From Bacteroidales bacterium (lineage in GTDB: Bacteria; Bacteroidota; Bacteroidia; Bacteroidales; GCA-2748055): a stretch of DNA of 17,578 nucleotides. Positions within the stretch are counted from its first letter, which is position 1, and each line of letters opens with the position of its first letter. A program made the position numbers and the translations under genes. The notes under the pieces are model-generated. The model worked only from the letters and a program-made list of their open reading frames with translations, was not told where the DNA came from and did not search any database. The stretch covers positions 1 through 17,578 of the forward strand of contig JAGLTY010000009.1 of assembly GCA_023135025.1 (NCBI GenBank), given 5' to 3'. Of this stretch, positions 14,937 to 17,578 are shown piece after piece.

Positions 14937-15488
14937 ATGAGCTTTGATATCAACGAGTATTACTCCAGACTGAATGGTGGCGATGTGCTAATGGCTTTCA
15001 AAGGGAGTATCTCAAGTGAGCTTATAAGCAATGTGCTAGAAGTGGTCGAGTCCAGGATGGATGAGTACAGTGAAAGCTCAAAGATTCGTAAGAAGGTATA
15101 CAATGTGCTGGTGGAAAGCCTCCAGAATCTCTATCATCATATAGAAGTATTACCCGAAGAGATGCAGAAGGAATTTGATGACAAATTCGGGGTACTTGTC
15201 GTGAGTCGTCATGATGATAGGTATAAGATATCAACCGGTAACTTCATTGCCCAGGATAAGGTGGATGTACTTCGGAACAAGATCGACAAGATCAATTCCA
15301 TGAGCAGGGATGAGTTGAAGGATATGTACAAGTTTATTCTAAATCATCAGAGACTTTCGGAGAAGGGAGGCGGAGGACTCGGGCTGGTTGATATTGCCCG
15401 CAAAACCGGTAACTCTTTGGATTATACATTTGAGAAATATGACGATACCTATTACTTTTTCAATCTCGATGTGTTCATCGATCTATAG
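14937..15488 (+). CDS. siaB: SiaB-family protein kinase
   Basis: A 183-residue soluble protein resembling SiaB, the GHKL-fold serine/threonine kinase that phosphorylates SiaC in Pseudomonas aeruginosa. Visible are a helical segment KVYNVLVESLQNLYHH (53-68), holding the N-box-like Glu60 and Asn64, and the glycine-rich ATP-lid motif GGGGLGLVDIARKTG (144-158). FKGSISSELI (21-30) and the C-terminal YYFFNLDVFI strand also fit the family. There is no membrane segment or sensor domain. The gene for its presumed substrate starts 26 bases downstream, which strongly supports the assignment. The phosphatase SiaA and the diguanylate cyclase SiaD of the Pseudomonas system are not in the window, so the output is unknown. 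The symbol is at family level only. Confidence 0.85.
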   Translation: MSFDINEYYSRLNGGDVLMAFKGSISSELISNVLEVVESRMDEYSESSKIRKKVYNVLVESLQNLYHHIEVLPEEMQKEFDDKFGVLVVSRHDDRYKISTGNFIAQDKVDVLRNKIDKINSMSRDELKDMYKFILNHQRLSEKGGGGLGLVDIARKTGNSLDYTFEKYDDTYYFFNLDVFIDL

Positions 15489-15514
15489 GTATCATAACTG
15501 CTAAATAACTAAAT

Positions 15515-15895
15515 ATGGAAGCACTTTCGATTGAAGGAACTGCAAAGACACCCAGTGTTAAGTTTGACGGTCAGGAGGGTGTGATCGAAATTAAAGGAAG
15601 ATCAATACCTGAGAACTCAATTGAGTTTTATAAGCCACTTGTGGAGTGGTTGGAACAGTATAGCGGTACACCACTTGACCTTACCCAGGTAAACGTTCAA
15701 CTGGAATATTTTAACACCAGTTCCTCTAAGTGTATTCTGGATGTATTTAAGAAACTTGAGACCATTCACAAAGGTAAAAGCGAAGTAATCATTAACTGGT
15801 ACTATGAGGAGGACGATGAGGATATGCTTGAAGCCGGTGAGGATTATGAATCCATCATCAGAGTTCCTTTTAAGATGATTGAAATAGTAGAGTAG
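15515..15895 (+). CDS. siaC: SiaC-family regulatory phosphoprotein (DUF1987)
   Basis: A small (126-residue) protein with the DUF1987 pattern: an N-terminal TAKTPSVKFD strand, FYKPLVEWLEQY, VQLEYFNTSSSKCILDVFKKLE (61-82), and INWYYEEDDEDMLEAGEDY (93-111). In P. aeruginosa, SiaC is phosphorylated at Thr68 by SiaB, dephosphorylated by SiaA, and in unmodified form binds and activates the diguanylate cyclase SiaD. Here residue 68 is also a threonine, in FNTSSSK, and is the expected target. The gene follows the SiaB-like kinase by 26 bases, and a strong terminator begins about 30 bases after its stop, so the pair forms a two-gene unit. Many Bacteroidota lack SiaD-type cyclases, so its partner may be different. 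Confidence 0.88.
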   Translation: MEALSIEGTAKTPSVKFDGQEGVIEIKGRSIPENSIEFYKPLVEWLEQYSGTPLDLTQVNVQLEYFNTSSSKCILDVFKKLETIHKGKSEVIINWYYEEDDEDMLEAGEDYESIIRVPFKMIEIVE

Positions 15896-15923
15896 CAGGC
15901 TCCCGTCAATATAATGTATCTAG

Positions 15924-15959
15924 ATGGAGGCTATCCCAATAGGATAGCCTCTATTTTTT
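15924..15959 (+). terminator. Intrinsic terminator after the siaB-siaC pair
   Basis: GAGGCTATCC (15927-15936) pairs perfectly with GGATAGCCTC (15942-15951) around a five-base loop (CAATA). The stem can extend by three more pairs, and it is followed by TATTTTTT (15952-15959). The T tract is only on the plus-strand side, so it should stop siaC transcription and not that of the opposing ABC-transporter gene. No clear terminator for the minus-strand gene is seen in 15960-16012. Confidence 0.88.
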
Positions 15960-16012
15960 CAGAGGGCATATTTTACCACCAAGTGGTTATTAACTGCGTT
16001 AAAAAACATCCC

Positions 16013-17578
16013 TCAGGAAAACGATTGTGATTCTCTTGATGAGAGTTGTTCCATAAAATCAAGAAATTTCTTGAGTGCCCTGAAATAGAGCAGGATATAC
16101 AAGAAGATTGTCATGGCCCAGATAACCATAACATTGACCCATAGGGTGGGAACAAAAGCACCTGCGATCATCTTACGCGGTGCGTAAAAATGGGCTTTGC
16201 CAAATTTATGAGTCGGATCCAGGTAGATGGGGTCTCTCACCTGGATCATATCGCCGTTAAATTCAGTGAAGTAATCGAAGGTCTTGTTATTGGTCACGAA
16301 CTCTTCCAGCGTCTTGTTGGCATGCCTCCTTTCCAACTCCTGTAGCTCATCCAGGTTGAATGATTGGGTTATCTCATTGATCTTGTAAACAGCTGCCTTG
16401 AAGGTTTTTGAATAGAAATCTTTCAGGGTTTGGAGATACTCCCTTGTGTACGAAAGGATCTCCTGGTTGATCGATTCAGTGGTAAGCTGATCAACGTATT
16501 TCATGGTATAGGTGGGTGCATCTTCAAAGTATTCATGCATGATCAACCGTTCATTTAGTTCATCATCTATCTCTATTCGAAGCGATTCCAGGTTGTATTC
16601 TATCTTTTCTGCCGCCTCAGGGTTCTCCAGGTTTCTTTCAATAAAGGTTAATTTGTTCAATAGCTCCTTCAGATGGAAATTGGCTTTCAGGCTTGAATTG
16701 CTTTTGAGCTTGTTCCAATCATAGTAAATTTTCTGGTAATCGTTGTTCATGAACTGATAGGTGGCAAGCCCCTCATAGGCCCAGCGTGCCATGATAATTT
16801 CACCATAAAAGGGAATTCTTTTTGGAGATGAAATTTGCGGGTTGAGGTTCTCAAACTTAACAATGATTCCGCTTAGAATAATTTGCGGGATTACCAGGAA
16901 CGGGATGAGGATATAGATGGTCACCACAGTTTTGAAGCTGTCTGAAATCAGGAGTCCCATCATATTGGCCATGGCCCATGATGAGAATAGTACCAACCAG
17001 TATTCAAAGTACATTCCGTGTATCCCCATAATAGTGTTACCGATGATAACAAAGGTAAATGACTGAATGGCAGACAACAGGAACTGGACCGTCACTTTGG
17101 AAAGCAGGTAGCCGGACCAGCTCAGGTTCAGGAAAGCTTCACGCTTCAATATCTTCCGGTCCTTGATAATCTCTTCGGCACTCACTGTAAGTCCCATGAA
17201 GATAGCCACGATTACCGACATGAAAATGTAGACTGGCATGTTGCTGTTTCCCAGTAGGGTATAGTTGAATTCATTGGATATGTCGGAATCGAAATAGCGT
17301 ATAATAAAGGCGAGCAGGAAGGCAAGTAGCGGTGCCTCAAGGAAATTGATAACCAGGTATTGTTTGTCGCTCAGTTTTTTCAGGATATCACGCTTAATAA
17401 ATACACTGAACTGTTTCACTTTCCCAGGTATCCTGAAGGAAATTTCAGGAAGTTCTTTTTTGGTGGCATGCTCTTTCTTCACCTCCTTGTACTGTTCCCT
17501 GAAGTGTTCACTCCACTCCTTCGGAGAGATTCTCCTTGTGTGAGTGAGTTTTCCAAATTCATCCAGTACACTGGTTTC
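16013..17578 (-). CDS. ABCG-like ABC transporter, permease region (5' part beyond window edge)
   Basis: The frame ends at TGA (16013-16015) and is open to the last base of the window, giving 521 residues. A GTG at 17480-17482 could be taken as a start, but the 32 codons before it (including TRRISPKEW) are open and protein-like, so the gene continues outside, presumably with the ATP-binding domain. Counting from the edge, hydrophobic segments lie at about 75-93, 115-133, 157-186, 193-212, 218-240 and 477-499. This makes six membrane helices, as in ABC2/ABCG permeases. EEIIKDRKILKRE (135-147) matches the typical motif after the second helix. Between helices 5 and 6 lies a charged, helical region of about 235 residues, much larger than in ABCG proteins. 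The substrate is unknown. It is convergent with siaC. Confidence 0.82.
   Translation of the reverse strand, partial: ETSVLDEFGKLTHTRRISPKEWSEHFREQYKEVKKEHATKKELPEISFRIPGKVKQFSVFIKRDILKKLSDKQYLVINFLEAPLLAFLLAFIIRYFDSDISNEFNYTLLGNSNMPVYIFMSVIVAIFMGLTVSAEEIIKDRKILKREAFLNLSWSGYLLSKVTVQFLLSAIQSFTFVIIGNTIMGIHGMYFEYWLVLFSSWAMANMMGLLISDSFKTVVTIYILIPFLVIPQIILSGIIVKFENLNPQISSPKRIPFYGEIIMARWAYEGLATYQFMNNDYQKIYYDWNKLKSNSSLKANFHLKELLNKLTFIERNLENPEAAEKIEYNLESLRIEIDDELNERLIMHEYFEDAPTYTMKYVDQLTTESINQEILSYTREYLQTLKDFYSKTFKAAVYKINEITQSFNLDELQELERRHANKTLEEFVTNNKTFDYFTEFNGDMIQVRDPIYLDPTHKFGKAHFYAPRKMIAGAFVPTLWVNVMVIWAMTIFLYILLYFRALKKFLDFMEQLSSRESQSFS

Noticed and set aside
15976..15988. Small inverted repeat ACCAC-CAA-GTGGT as a terminator for the ABC-transporter gene
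   Set aside because: The stem is only 5 bp and no T tract follows it on the minus strand.
17480..17482. GTG as start codon of the ABC-transporter permease
   Set aside because: The frame is open for 32 more codons up to the window edge and those codons read like protein, so the GTG is internal and the gene is cut by the window.

Overview
The window reads as chromosomal DNA of a member of the Bacteroidota, probably a Bacteroidales/Marinilabiliales-type organism. The evidence is: Bacteroidota-style promoter elements (TTTG, about 20 bases, then TAnnTTTG) in front of rpsA, with further -7-like elements before other genes; almost no Shine-Dalgarno sequences at gene starts; an S1 protein with a long acidic N-terminal extension; and protein sequences of Bacteroidota type. 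No insertion sequence, phage gene, CRISPR array, tRNA or rRNA was seen. The longest gap between genes is 247 bases (6738-6984).

Left block (1-6737, minus strand): a compact nucleotide-sugar operon read ugd - UDP-glucuronate decarboxylase - rfbA - rfbC - rfbD - phosphoglucomutase, with gaps of 1 to 13 bases. A YjbQ-family protein, cut by the window edge, follows 39 bases downstream. Together these genes make glucose-1-phosphate, activate it to dTDP-glucose, carry out the last two steps to dTDP-L-rhamnose, and convert UDP-glucose through UDP-glucuronate to UDP-xylose. These are precursors for surface polysaccharide. The dTDP-glucose 4,6-dehydratase (rfbB) and a UDP-glucose pyrophosphorylase (galU) are absent from the window.

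Middle block (6985-14820, plus strand): housekeeping genes. These are ribosomal protein S1 (rpsA), a stand-alone STAS anti-anti-sigma-type protein, ribonuclease Z (rnz), GMP synthase (guaA), an exported S41/C-terminal-processing protease, and a THUMP-domain RNA methyltransferase. Two regulatory oddities stand out. A 13-codon upstream ORF repeats the start context of rpsA and ends 5 bases inside it. A textbook intrinsic-terminator structure (14-bp stem, 8-T tract) lies inside the first 35 codons of rnz, just after the STAS gene.

Right block (14937-15895, plus strand): a two-gene SiaB-like kinase / SiaC-like phosphoprotein (DUF1987) module with its own candidate promoter and a strong terminator. 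It meets, convergently, a minus-strand ABCG-like ABC-transporter permease region (16013 to the window edge). That last gene is truncated: its frame stays open to the edge, and the ATP-binding half presumably lies outside. Nothing here amounts to a clearly undescribed system. The best leads are the intragenic terminator in rnz, the rpsA leader ORF, and the SiaB/SiaC pair without its usual phosphatase and diguanylate cyclase.
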